DNA from: Clostridia bacterium
GTDB lineage: Bacteria > Bacillota > Clostridia > Christensenellales > Borkfalkiaceae
Assembly: GCA_029063275.1 (NCBI GenBank)
Contig: JAIDOO010000365.1
Coordinates: forward strand, 1-6,535
DNA: 6,535 nucleotides
Direction of reading: 5' to 3'
The translations under genes were made by a program, and so were the position numbers. The notes beneath the pieces are model-generated. The model was not told the DNA's origin and did not search any database. It saw nothing but the letters and a program-made list of their open reading frames with translations. Below are positions 1 to 5,503 of the stretch, piece after piece (positions within the stretch are counted from its first letter, which is position 1; the number at the start of each line of letters is the position of its first letter).

Positions 1-48
1 AGCACCGTGTGCTTACCGCATAATCTCTTCAACTGATTACAGATAAAA

Positions 49-77
49 ATTATACAGCAATAAAAACTGAAAGTCAA
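49..77 (-). promoter_or_regulatory. Predicted sigma-A promoter reading out of the left edge
   Basis: Read on the minus strand, TTGACT (72-77) is followed by exactly 17 bases and then a perfect TATAAT (49-54). This is a near-consensus housekeeping promoter with an expected start near position 42. It lies just past the comF stop codon and points away from it, so it would drive a gene or RNA beyond the window. The roughly 40 transcribed bases that remain contain no plausible coding start: the only ATG is followed by CGG TAA. No terminator hairpin is visible between comF and this promoter. The prediction rests on sequence match alone. Confidence 0.55.
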
Positions 78-83
78 TCGAAA

Positions 84-827
84 TTATCGGTTTGGTTTTT
101 GTTCTTTTTTATTTATCAGCTTATATTCAACCGATGCGACTGCGGCAAAATAAACGCATTTTGCGCCCGCATGTAAAAGCTTTTTGCAAGCGGCGTCCGC
201 AGTCGCTCCCGTCGTTAAAACGTCGTCGACAAGCAAAACGGTATTGTCTTTGATTTTTTCGGGTTTATCAACCTTAAAACAGTCGGCAAGGTTGCTTGCG
301 CGTTCCTTTTTTGCAAGGCTTTTCTGTGCCGCCGTTTCCGTTGTTTTAATAAGCCCGTTTTTAAGTACGGGAATATTCAGCCGCTTTGAAATACTCTTTG
401 CCAGAAGTTCGGCTTGGTTATATCCGCGCCTGCGTTCCGCTTTTTTCGTCATTGGAATATATACAATGCAATCGGCGTTTGCGATATTATCGGCTTTTTC
501 TGTTATCAGGTCGGCAAAGTATTCTTTTAAATAACCGCAACCGTTTTTGAATATTGAAATAAGCGCCGCCCCGCCGCCGTCATATACGAGAGCGGAAACA
601 GCTTTTTTAAAGCGCGGAGCTTCGGCTTTACATTCAAGACAGATTTCAGGGGAAAAGGTCTTCCTTCCGCAGACGGGACAGGTAGTGCCGTTGTTGAAGG
701 TTACCGTCTTTAAGCAATCTGGGCAAAGATTTGAGTCAAATGTTTCTATTCCGCAAATATCGCAGGTAAACGATTTGGGAAATAAAGCTTCGGACGCAAA
801 CTTTTGTAAATCGGAAAGTTTTATCAT
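84..827 (-). CDS. comF: ComF family phosphoribosyltransferase-like protein
   Basis: A 247-residue protein of usual length for the ComF/GntX family. The N-terminus has two four-cysteine zinc-binding sites: CxxC pairs at 22/25 and 35/38, then 50/53 and 63/66. The C-terminal half is a type I phosphoribosyltransferase fold, with the family motif RRRGYNQAELLA (132-143) and the PRPP-binding loop VDDVLTTGAT (200-209). ComF is needed for DNA uptake in naturally competent bacteria and probably acts in the cytoplasm on incoming single-stranded DNA. Homologues are also widespread in bacteria not known to be competent, and the exact reaction is not settled. It is the last gene of the riboswitch-metK operon, starting 6 bases after the metK stop with only a weak ribosome binding site, so translational coupling is likely. 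The family assignment is firm; a role in competence is inference. Confidence 0.92.
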   Translation of the reverse strand: MIKLSDLQKFASEALFPKSFTCDICGIETFDSNLCPDCLKTVTFNNGTTCPVCGRKTFSPEICLECKAEAPRFKKAVSALVYDGGGAALISIFKNGCGYLKEYFADLITEKADNIANADCIVYIPMTKKAERRRGYNQAELLAKSISKRLNIPVLKNGLIKTTETAAQKSLAKKERASNLADCFKVDKPEKIKDNTVLLVDDVLTTGATADAACKKLLHAGAKCVYFAAVASVEYKLINKKEQKPNR

Positions 828-833
828 TTGCGG

Positions 834-1994
834 TTATCTTAAATATTTTTTCAGGTCAATGACTTTGTCAAGCCGTTCCCACGGCAGACCCTGTTTTCCG
901 AAGTGTCCGTATGCCGCAGTTTGAAGATAAACGGGGGCGCGAAGTTCAAGCTTTTCGATAATGGAATAGGGGCGCAAATCGAATTCCTCGGTTACTATAT
1001 CGGCAAGCTCGCCGTCGCTAAGCTTGCCTGTGCCGAATGTATCTACAAAAACGGATACGGGACGGGATACGCCTATGGCGTAAGCTACCTGCAATTGAAC
1101 TTCGTCGCAAAGCCCTGCGGCTACGAGATTTTTACATATGTATCTTGCCATATACGCCGCCGAACGGTCGACCTTTGTGGGGTCTTTGCCCGAAAAAGCT
1201 CCGCCGCCGTGCGCGCACCTGCCGCCGTAAGTGTCTACGATTATCTTTCTGCCGGTAAGTCCGCTGTCGCCTTCTGGTCCGCCGATTTCAAATCTTCCGG
1301 TCGGATTGATAAAGTATTTTGTGCCGCTGTCAATCAGCTCTTTGGGAAGGACGCTGATTACCTGATTTTTTATATCCTCTTTAAGTTGTTCTTGCGTGAT
1401 TTTTTCGTCGTGTTGGGCTGAAACAACTACGGTATCTATGCGCACGGGCTTTTTGCCGTCGTATTCCACGGTAACCTGCGTTTTTCCGTCGGGACGGAGG
1501 TGGGGTAACAGGTTCGACTTTCTCACTTCCGTAAGTCTTATTGCAAGCTTATGCGCAAGCGAAATAGGAAGAGGCATAAGCTCTTCTGTTTCACGGCAGG
1601 CGTAGCCGAACATCATTCCCTGGTCGCCTGCGCCAAGAATATCCTCGCGCGAGCCGCCCGCTTTGTTTTCGTACGAGCTGTCAACGCCCATGGCAATGTC
1701 GGGGCTTTGCGTGTGGATTGCAACAGTAACTTTGCACTTGTCGCAAGAGAACGTGCCGAATGTGTAGCCAATTCTCTTTATGGTATCGCGCGCGATTTTT
1801 TCGTAATCGACTTTAGCGGTCGTGGTAACCTCGCCCATAATCATAAGTCTGTCATACGCCGCACAGCACTCAACGGCACAACGCGCGTTTTTATCGGTTT
1901 TGAAAATTTCGTCTACGATTGCGTCGGAAATGTTGTCGCAAAGTTTGTCGGGGGGTCCTTCGGTTACGCTTTCGCTTGTAAATAATTTTTTCAT
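834..1994 (-). CDS. metK: S-adenosylmethionine synthetase with His14 replaced by Pro
   Basis: A full-length (386 aa) methionine adenosyltransferase, which makes SAM from methionine and ATP in the cytoplasm. Both family signatures are present: [11 protein letters not shown] (121-131) and [16 protein letters not shown] (263-278). The active-site residues matching E. coli D118, K165, R244, K245, K265 and K269 are all present (here D124, K171, R249, K250, K270, K274). The exception is the N-terminal motif: nearly all family members read EGHPDK, but residues 12-17 here read EGPPDK, so the catalytic histidine is a proline. The ATG overlaps the upstream GNAT stop (ATGA), and a GAGG ribosome binding site lies 7 bases before it. 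The gene sits under a SAM-I riboswitch, the expected feedback control. Whether the enzyme is fully active depends on whether the proline is real. Confidence 0.97.
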   Translation of the reverse strand: MKKLFTSESVTEGPPDKLCDNISDAIVDEIFKTDKNARCAVECCAAYDRLMIMGEVTTTAKVDYEKIARDTIKRIGYTFGTFSCDKCKVTVAIHTQSPDIAMGVDSSYENKAGGSREDILGAGDQGMMFGYACRETEELMPLPISLAHKLAIRLTEVRKSNLLPHLRPDGKTQVTVEYDGKKPVRIDTVVVSAQHDEKITQEQLKEDIKNQVISVLPKELIDSGTKYFINPTGRFEIGGPEGDSGLTGRKIIVDTYGGRCAHGGGAFSGKDPTKVDRSAAYMARYICKNLVAAGLCDEVQLQVAYAIGVSRPVSVFVDTFGTGKLSDGELADIVTEEFDLRPYSIIEKLELRAPVYLQTAAYGHFGKQGLPWERLDKVIDLKKYLR

Positions 1995-2464
1995 TTTAAT
2001 TCCTCTGTATCCGATTGATTTGTCTTTTTGTAAAGTTGAAGATATTTTACTTCTTTATAACCTAGCGATTTGTAAAGTTTGGTTGCTTTATCGTTGTTTA
2101 GCTCAACCTCCAAACGTACAATTTTATAATCGTCGCTCAGCTCTATAAATTTAAAAAATTGTTTTGCCGCACCTTTGCCTCGGAATTGCGGCTTGACGTA
2201 AAGCTCGTCCAGCCAAAGCACTCTTCCGCCGGCTTCCTGCGAAGCGGAGAGTGCGCAGACCGCATAACCCGCAGTTTTTCCGCCGCAACGAAGTATATAT
2301 GCTTTAACGACTTCGCCGCTCAATATTTCTTTCCAAAAACATTCGCGTCCTTTATCTGTGATTTGCGAGTTTGTAACTCCAAGCGAATAAAAATCGCGCG
2401 ACATTTCAAAATATTCGTTTTTATCGCTATCTTGCATTTTTGCGATAGTAATTTCCGTAAACAT
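1991..2464 (-). CDS. GNAT family N-acetyltransferase
   Basis: A 157-residue single-domain GNAT protein. Motif A, which binds the acetyl-CoA pyrophosphate, is QFRGKG (93-98), preceded by the typical strand WLDELYV (84-90). Motif B follows as [19 protein letters not shown] (118-136), containing the conserved Asn and the Tyr that usually acts as general acid. The acceptor substrate (small amine, peptide or protein N-terminus) cannot be read from the sequence. I chose the ATG at 2464 because GGAGAAG (2467-2473) lies just before it and the GNAT fold begins there. The frame is open upstream to 2593, but that stretch is riboswitch and terminator. It is the first gene of the SAM-controlled operon and its TGA overlaps the metK ATG, so the two are translationally coupled. 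There is no obvious reason from its family for it to be under SAM control. Confidence 0.9.
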   Translation of the reverse strand: MFTEITIAKMQDSDKNEYFEMSRDFYSLGVTNSQITDKGRECFWKEILSGEVVKAYILRCGGKTAGYAVCALSASQEAGGRVLWLDELYVKPQFRGKGAAKQFFKFIELSDDYKIVRLEVELNNDKATKLYKSLGYKEVKYLQLYKKTNQSDTEELK

Positions 2465-2466
2465 AA

Positions 2467-2473
2467 CTTCTCC
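2467..2473 (-). promoter_or_regulatory. Ribosome binding site fixing the GNAT start
   Basis: GGAGAAG on the minus strand, with its GGAG core 5 bases before the ATG at 2464. It starts immediately after the U-tract of the terminator, so it is reached only by transcripts that escape termination. It excludes the longer open frame as the true protein. Confidence 0.8.
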
Positions 2474-2474
2474 G

Positions 2475-2503
2475 AAAAAAATCCCGTTCACGCCGAACGG
2501 GAT
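2475..2503 (-). terminator. Intrinsic terminator of the SAM riboswitch
   Basis: On the minus strand, ATCCCGTTC (2495-2503) and GAACGGGAT (2481-2489) form a perfect 9-base-pair stem with a 5-base loop GGCGT, directly followed by six T residues (2475-2480). It lies between the S-box aptamer and the first gene, where the expression platform of an OFF switch belongs. With SAM bound it should form and stop transcription before the GNAT gene and metK. Confidence 0.9.
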
Positions 2504-2515
2504 AAGTAACGTTTT

Positions 2516-2601
2516 TATATTTCCCATAGGACGCGGCGTTAGCACCTTGCAATGCAGGTTGCTGTGTGGTCGACGAGCCGTTCTCTCGCACACTCTTTAT
2601 A
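2516..2601 (-). ncRNA. SAM-I (S-box) riboswitch aptamer, compact variant
   Basis: S-box landmarks appear in order on the minus strand: AAGAG (2593-2597) at the P1/P2 junction, GCAACC (2557-2562), and AGGTGCTAA (2539-2547). Helices that can be drawn are P2a GTGTG/CACAC (2589-2593 with 2564-2568) and P2b CGAG/CTCG (2585-2588 with 2574-2577). P3 pairs GC..CC with GG..GC and is capped by TGC-ATT-GCA. The P2 loop CGG (2578-2580) can pair with CCG in J3/4 (2534-2536), giving the family pseudoknot. P4 is reduced to about three pairs (TCC/GGA). P1 is only TATA/TATA (2598-2601 with 2516-2519), flanked by the usual GAAA on the 3' side. Location upstream of metK and in front of a terminator supports the call. 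It binds SAM and represses the operon when SAM is plentiful. The unusual parts are the weak P1, small P4 and degenerate kink-turn. Confidence 0.85.
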
Positions 2602-2612
2602 GGTTTGAGGGT

Positions 2613-2641
2613 ATTATATCAGCCGTTATTGTTTTTGTCAA
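2613..2641 (-). promoter_or_regulatory. Strong sigma-A promoter of the GNAT-metK-comF operon
   Basis: A perfect TTGACA (2636-2641), a 17-base spacer and a perfect TATAAT (2613-2618) on the minus strand, with an extended -10 TG two positions before the hexamer. The start should fall near 2606, a few bases before P1 of the riboswitch. Being fully consensus, it probably gives high constitutive initiation, leaving control to the riboswitch. Its -35 is back to back with the -35 of the divergent promoter, 7 bases apart. Confidence 0.9.
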
Positions 2642-2648
2642 ACAAAAC

Positions 2649-2677
2649 TTGCCTTTTGCCGACGTTTAATTTATAAT
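2649..2677 (+). promoter_or_regulatory. Divergent promoter of the radical SAM gene, possibly leaderless
   Basis: TTGCCT (2649-2654), 17 bases, then a perfect TATAAT (2672-2677). The expected transcription start, about 7 bases after the -10, coincides with the ATG at 2684. No Shine-Dalgarno sequence precedes that ATG. The -35 is weak, the -10 perfect. Confidence 0.6.
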
Positions 2678-2683
2678 ATCCTT

Positions 2684-3535
2684 ATGAATTGCAGTGTGTG
2701 TCCCGTATCCTGCGGTGCCGACAGAAAAAAATCGAGCGGCGCTTGCGGGGTTAGCGGAGTTAAAATTGCAAAATATTATCTTCACCCGTTTGAAGAACCT
2801 CCCGTATCCTTTAAAAAGGGAAGCGGTTGTATTTTCTTTTGCGGCTGTTCGTTGAGGTGCGTTTTCTGCCAGAACTTCGACCTTTCGCGAAGTACCCGAG
2901 GAAAGGAAATTTCGGTAGGCGGACTTGCCGAAATTTTTAAGCGCTTAGAAGAGGATGGTGCGGAAAATATCAACCTTGTAAATCCTACGCACTATCTTAA
3001 CGAAATCGGGGAAGCGTTAGCGCTTTACCGTCCGCAAATACCTATTGTCTGGAACACGCACGGTTACGAAAAAATTCAAAGCCTTAAAATAGCTGATAAA
3101 TTCGTTGATATATGGTTGACCGATTTAAAGTTTATCGACCCCGCGCTTGCAAAGAGGTACACGGCGCGCGCCGATTACGCCGACTATGCACTGCCTGCGG
3201 TGAAATTTATGGCTGACAAACCGCTGAAAATGCGCGGCGACGGCAAAATGCTTTCGGGCTGTATAGTGCGCCATCTGGTATTGCCTCTTGGAGCGTACGA
3301 CTCCTGTGAGATTGTGAAGTTTGTTTCAACACTTCCTAAAAGCGTTTACTTCAGTCTTATGGCGCAGTATACGCCGTTCGGCGAAATAGAAAATTTTAAG
3401 GAACTGCAACGAAAAATTACCCCGCGCGAATATAACCGCGTATTGGACGAGGTTGAAAGATATAAACTTGAAAACGTGTTCACACAACAACCCGACAGCA
3501 GCGGAGAGAGCTTTATTCCGACCTGGGACTTTTAA
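2684..3535 (+). CDS. Radical SAM protein, PflX/COG1313-like activase family
   Basis: A 283-residue radical SAM protein. The [4Fe-4S]-binding CxxxCxxC motif is C55-SLR-C59-VF-C62 followed by QN, as in pyruvate formate-lyase activating enzymes and the PflX group. The N-terminus has a further cysteine set typical of this group (C3, C6, C10, C21; CPVSCGADR...GACG). TNTHGY-like and DLKF segments (WNTHGY 122-127, LTDLKF 145-150) match the family core. The family reduces SAM to a 5'-deoxyadenosyl radical, but the target of PflX-type proteins is not established, and no glycyl-radical enzyme lies nearby. Two additional cysteines (C49, C53) sit just before the cluster motif where relatives usually have other residues. 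The start at 2684 keeps the conserved N-terminal cysteines and no other start fits. It lies 21 bases before the ABC-F gene and is probably co-transcribed with it. Confidence 0.88.
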   Translation: MNCSVCPVSCGADRKKSSGACGVSGVKIAKYYLHPFEEPPVSFKKGSGCIFFCGCSLRCVFCQNFDLSRSTRGKEISVGGLAEIFKRLEEDGAENINLVNPTHYLNEIGEALALYRPQIPIVWNTHGYEKIQSLKIADKFVDIWLTDLKFIDPALAKRYTARADYADYALPAVKFMADKPLKMRGDGKMLSGCIVRHLVLPLGAYDSCEIVKFVSTLPKSVYFSLMAQYTPFGEIENFKELQRKITPREYNRVLDEVERYKLENVFTQQPDSSGESFIPTWDF

Positions 3536-3556
3536 GGTTTGTTTAATTTAAAAATT

Positions 3557-5122
3557 ATGTTAATTTCACTTGATAACGCCGCGTTTTCTTATGGCGACAA
3601 TTTAATATTTTCGGGCGTGAGCTTTTCAATAAACGAGGGCGAGCGCGTGGGGCTTATCGGTGCGAACGGCGAGGGCAAGACAACGCTGATACGGCTTATC
3701 ACCGGTGAATTTCAGGCGGACGAGGGGACGGTCGTAAAAAAGAACGGCATAAAAATCGGCTGTCTCGAACAGAGCGGGGGATATACCTGCGGAAACACCG
3801 TATACGGCGAAATGCTTGCAATTTTCAATGAAGAGCTTACCGCCGTGCAGAGGCTTTCAAGCCTTTCGGAAGAGCTTTCGAAAACCGATTACACAAGCCG
3901 CGAATATAACGCGCTTTCCGCAAAGATAGAAAGTCTGAATAAATTTATTTCCGCAAACGACTGCTTTAACGTTGAAGTGAAAATAAAAACCGTTTTAAAC
4001 GGACTAGGTTTTGCCGACAGATATAATCAGGTAATCGACACAATGTCTGGCGGTGAAAAGACCAGGTTGAAGCTTGCGCGCCTTTTGCTTGAAAACCCCG
4101 ATTTACTTATTTTGGACGAACCTACCAACCACCTGGATATCCCCACGCTTTTTTGGCTTGAAGAGTATCTTCAAACCTTTAAGGGCGCGATTTTCGTCGT
4201 TTCGCACGACAGGTTTTTTCTTGATAAAATCACAAAAAAAACTCTTGAGATAGAAAACAAAAAACTGCTTTCGTTTGCGGGAAATTATTCGAAGTATAAG
4301 ATGTTAAAAGCCGAGCTTTCGGAAAGGCTGCAAAAGGAATACGAGGCTCAGCTCGAAGAGCGGGCAAAATTGCAGAACTACGTTGACAGAAACCTCGTCC
4401 GTGCAAGCACGGCAAAATCCGCGCAGAGCAGGGTCAAACAGCTTGAAAAAATGGTTATGGCGGAAAAGCCTTTCATTCCGCCCAAACCGCCGCGGTTCGT
4501 GTTTAACTATGACGCAGAGCCTTACGAAAACGCGCTTGAAATTAAAAATCTTAATCTCGAACGTGGAGGTAAAAGCCTTTTAAAAGACGCAAACCTTTTT
4601 GTAAGGCGGGGTGAAAAGGTTGCCCTTGTCGGCGAAAACGGAACGGGTAAAAGTACGCTTTTAAAGGAAATTTTCAACGGCAACACGGCAATAACCAAGG
4701 GAAGGTTTGTTAGGTTAGCCTACTTCGATCAGGAGTCGGCTAATTTAAACGAGGAAAACGCCGTGCTTGCCGAGCTTTGGGAACGGCATACAGGCTACAC
4801 CCAGACCGAGGCTCGCGCCGCGCTTGCAAGGTGCGGACTCTTTGCGGAGGATATGGATAAGAAGGTTAAATCTCTTTCCGGCGGAGAACGCGCAAAGCTT
4901 GCACTTTGCATTTTGGAGTGCGAACGGGGAAATTTTCTGATTATGGACGAGCCTACTAACCACCTCGATTTACCTGCGCGCGAGGGGTTGGAAAAATCGT
5001 TGAAGGAATTCGCAGGCACTCTTATTTTTGTATCGCACGACAGGTATTTTATTTCCGCGCTCGCGCAGAACGTAGCCGAAATATCGGACGGCGGGCTTAA
5101 AATTTACTTCTGCGGTTACTAA
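3557..5122 (+). CDS. ABC-F family ATPase, truncated by an in-frame stop
   Basis: A cytoplasmic ABC protein with two nucleotide-binding domains and no membrane segment, 521 residues from the ATG at 3557. Domain 1 has Walker A GANGEGKTT (35-43), signature SGGE (164-167), Walker B with LDEPTNHLD (186-194) and switch SHDR (216-219). A charged helical linker of about 245-320 corresponds to the ABC-F tRNA-interaction region. Domain 2 has Walker A GENGTGKST (359-367), SGGE (441-444), MDEPTNHLD (463-471) and SHDR (493-496). Both catalytic glutamates (188, 465) are present. ABC-F proteins act on the ribosome, as translation factors or antibiotic-protection factors; which applies cannot be told here. 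Neither start has a well-spaced ribosome binding site: a TTG at 3539 would add six residues, but MLISLDN at 3557 matches the usual family N-terminus. Translation ends at TAA (5120-5122), although the C-terminal domain is still encoded in frame downstream. Confidence 0.9.
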   Translation: MLISLDNAAFSYGDNLIFSGVSFSINEGERVGLIGANGEGKTTLIRLITGEFQADEGTVVKKNGIKIGCLEQSGGYTCGNTVYGEMLAIFNEELTAVQRLSSLSEELSKTDYTSREYNALSAKIESLNKFISANDCFNVEVKIKTVLNGLGFADRYNQVIDTMSGGEKTRLKLARLLLENPDLLILDEPTNHLDIPTLFWLEEYLQTFKGAIFVVSHDRFFLDKITKKTLEIENKKLLSFAGNYSKYKMLKAELSERLQKEYEAQLEERAKLQNYVDRNLVRASTAKSAQSRVKQLEKMVMAEKPFIPPKPPRFVFNYDAEPYENALEIKNLNLERGGKSLLKDANLFVRRGEKVALVGENGTGKSTLLKEIFNGNTAITKGRFVRLAYFDQESANLNEENAVLAELWERHTGYTQTEARAALARCGLFAEDMDKKVKSLSGGERAKLALCILECERGNFLIMDEPTNHLDLPAREGLEKSLKEFAGTLIFVSHDRYFISALAQNVAEISDGGLKIYFCGY

Positions 5123-5446
5123 AATTATCTTGCTGAAAAGCAGAAAACAGCAGACGCAAAAAAGCAAGCCGAATTTACCGAAAAGCAGAAAACGGCGCAG
5201 GCGGAAAGGGAAAGCAGTTACCGCTCTAAAAAAGAACGCGCGGAAGAAGAGCGCAGAAAACAGCTTGTAAAAGAGTTGGAGCGCGAAATAACTTTGCTCG
5301 AAAAAGAGGAAGAGGTAATAAATGCCCGTCTTGCTTTGCCTGATGTAGCCTCGGATTATATACAGGTACAGGAGCTTATATCAAGGCTGGAAGGAATAAA
5401 ATTACATCTAGATACTCTTTACAAACGGTACGAAACTGTGATATAA
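5123..5446 (+). pseudogene. Detached C-terminal coiled-coil domain of the ABC-F gene
   Basis: After the TAA at 5120-5122 the same frame stays open for 107 codons to a second TAA (5444-5446). It encodes NYLAEKQKTADAKKQ onward, then a long Glu/Lys/Arg-rich coiled coil. It ends in the typical pattern of the ABC-F C-terminal domain: LEREITLLEKEEEVI, a proline turn (ALPDVASDY) and a second helix finishing at LYKRYETVI. Fused to the upstream part, the protein would be about 629 residues, the normal length for a full ABC-F. No ATG lies in this frame and no ribosome binding site was seen, so separate translation is unlikely. A single-base change of the stop (for example from GAA, AAA or CAA) would restore the gene. 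It may be a recent nonsense mutation, strain variation, or a sequence error. Confidence 0.85.
5135..5197 (+). repeat. Short direct repeat, 45-base period, in the coiled coil
   Basis: The 18 bases at 5135-5152 recur at 5180-5197 with two differences (16 of 18 identical), exactly 45 bases apart and in frame. Both encode EKQKTA, giving two 15-residue units (EKQKTADAKKQAEFT and EKQKTAQAERESSYR). It is probably a small internal duplication lengthening the start of the coiled coil. Confidence 0.55.
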
Positions 5447-5447
5447 T
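5418..5447 (+). promoter_or_regulatory. Predicted promoter of the membrane protein gene
   Basis: TTTACA (5418-5423, one mismatch to consensus), an 18-base spacer and a perfect TATAAT (5442-5447) with an extended -10 TG. The same TGATATAAT string occurs in the metK operon promoter. The -10 contains the final TAA of the ABC-F frame. The expected start near 5454 gives a 5' leader of about 50 bases. There is no terminator after the ABC-F frame, so read-through transcription may also reach the next gene. Confidence 0.6.
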
Positions 5448-5490
5448 GGTAATACGAGTAAGTATATGCGATTTATAACCGCTCGCCTTT

Positions 5491-5496
5491 AAGGGG
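5491..5496 (+). promoter_or_regulatory. Ribosome binding site of the membrane protein gene
   Basis: AAGGGG lies 7 bases before the ATG at 5504, a good Shine-Dalgarno match and spacing that fixes the start codon. Confidence 0.8.
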
Positions 5497-5503
5497 AATT
5501 GTA

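Noticed and set aside
903..1985. Plus-strand open frames opposite metK
   Set aside because: They are antisense to a clear full-length metK and show no recognisable motif.
2465..2593. A 43-residue N-terminal extension of the GNAT protein in an open frame
   Set aside because: This stretch is accounted for by riboswitch helices, the terminator and its U-tract. The ATG at 2464 has a proper ribosome binding site and matches the start of the GNAT domain.
2516..2601. SAM-IV or SAM-I/IV riboswitch class instead of SAM-I
   Set aside because: The AAGAG, GCAACC and GGTGCTAA elements with a residual P4 between J3/4 and P1 fit the S-box layout better. The classes share a core, so only a covariance-model comparison would settle it.
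3539..3556. TTG start adding six residues to the ABC-F protein
   Set aside because: The AAGG before it is only one base away, too close to serve as a ribosome binding site. ABC-F proteins usually begin at the MLISL-type segment, so 3557 is preferred, though neither start has a good site.
5120..5446. TAA used as a sense codon in this organism
   Set aside because: TAA ends metK, comF and the radical SAM gene at the expected protein ends, so general reassignment does not fit. A local nonsense change or sequence error is more likely.
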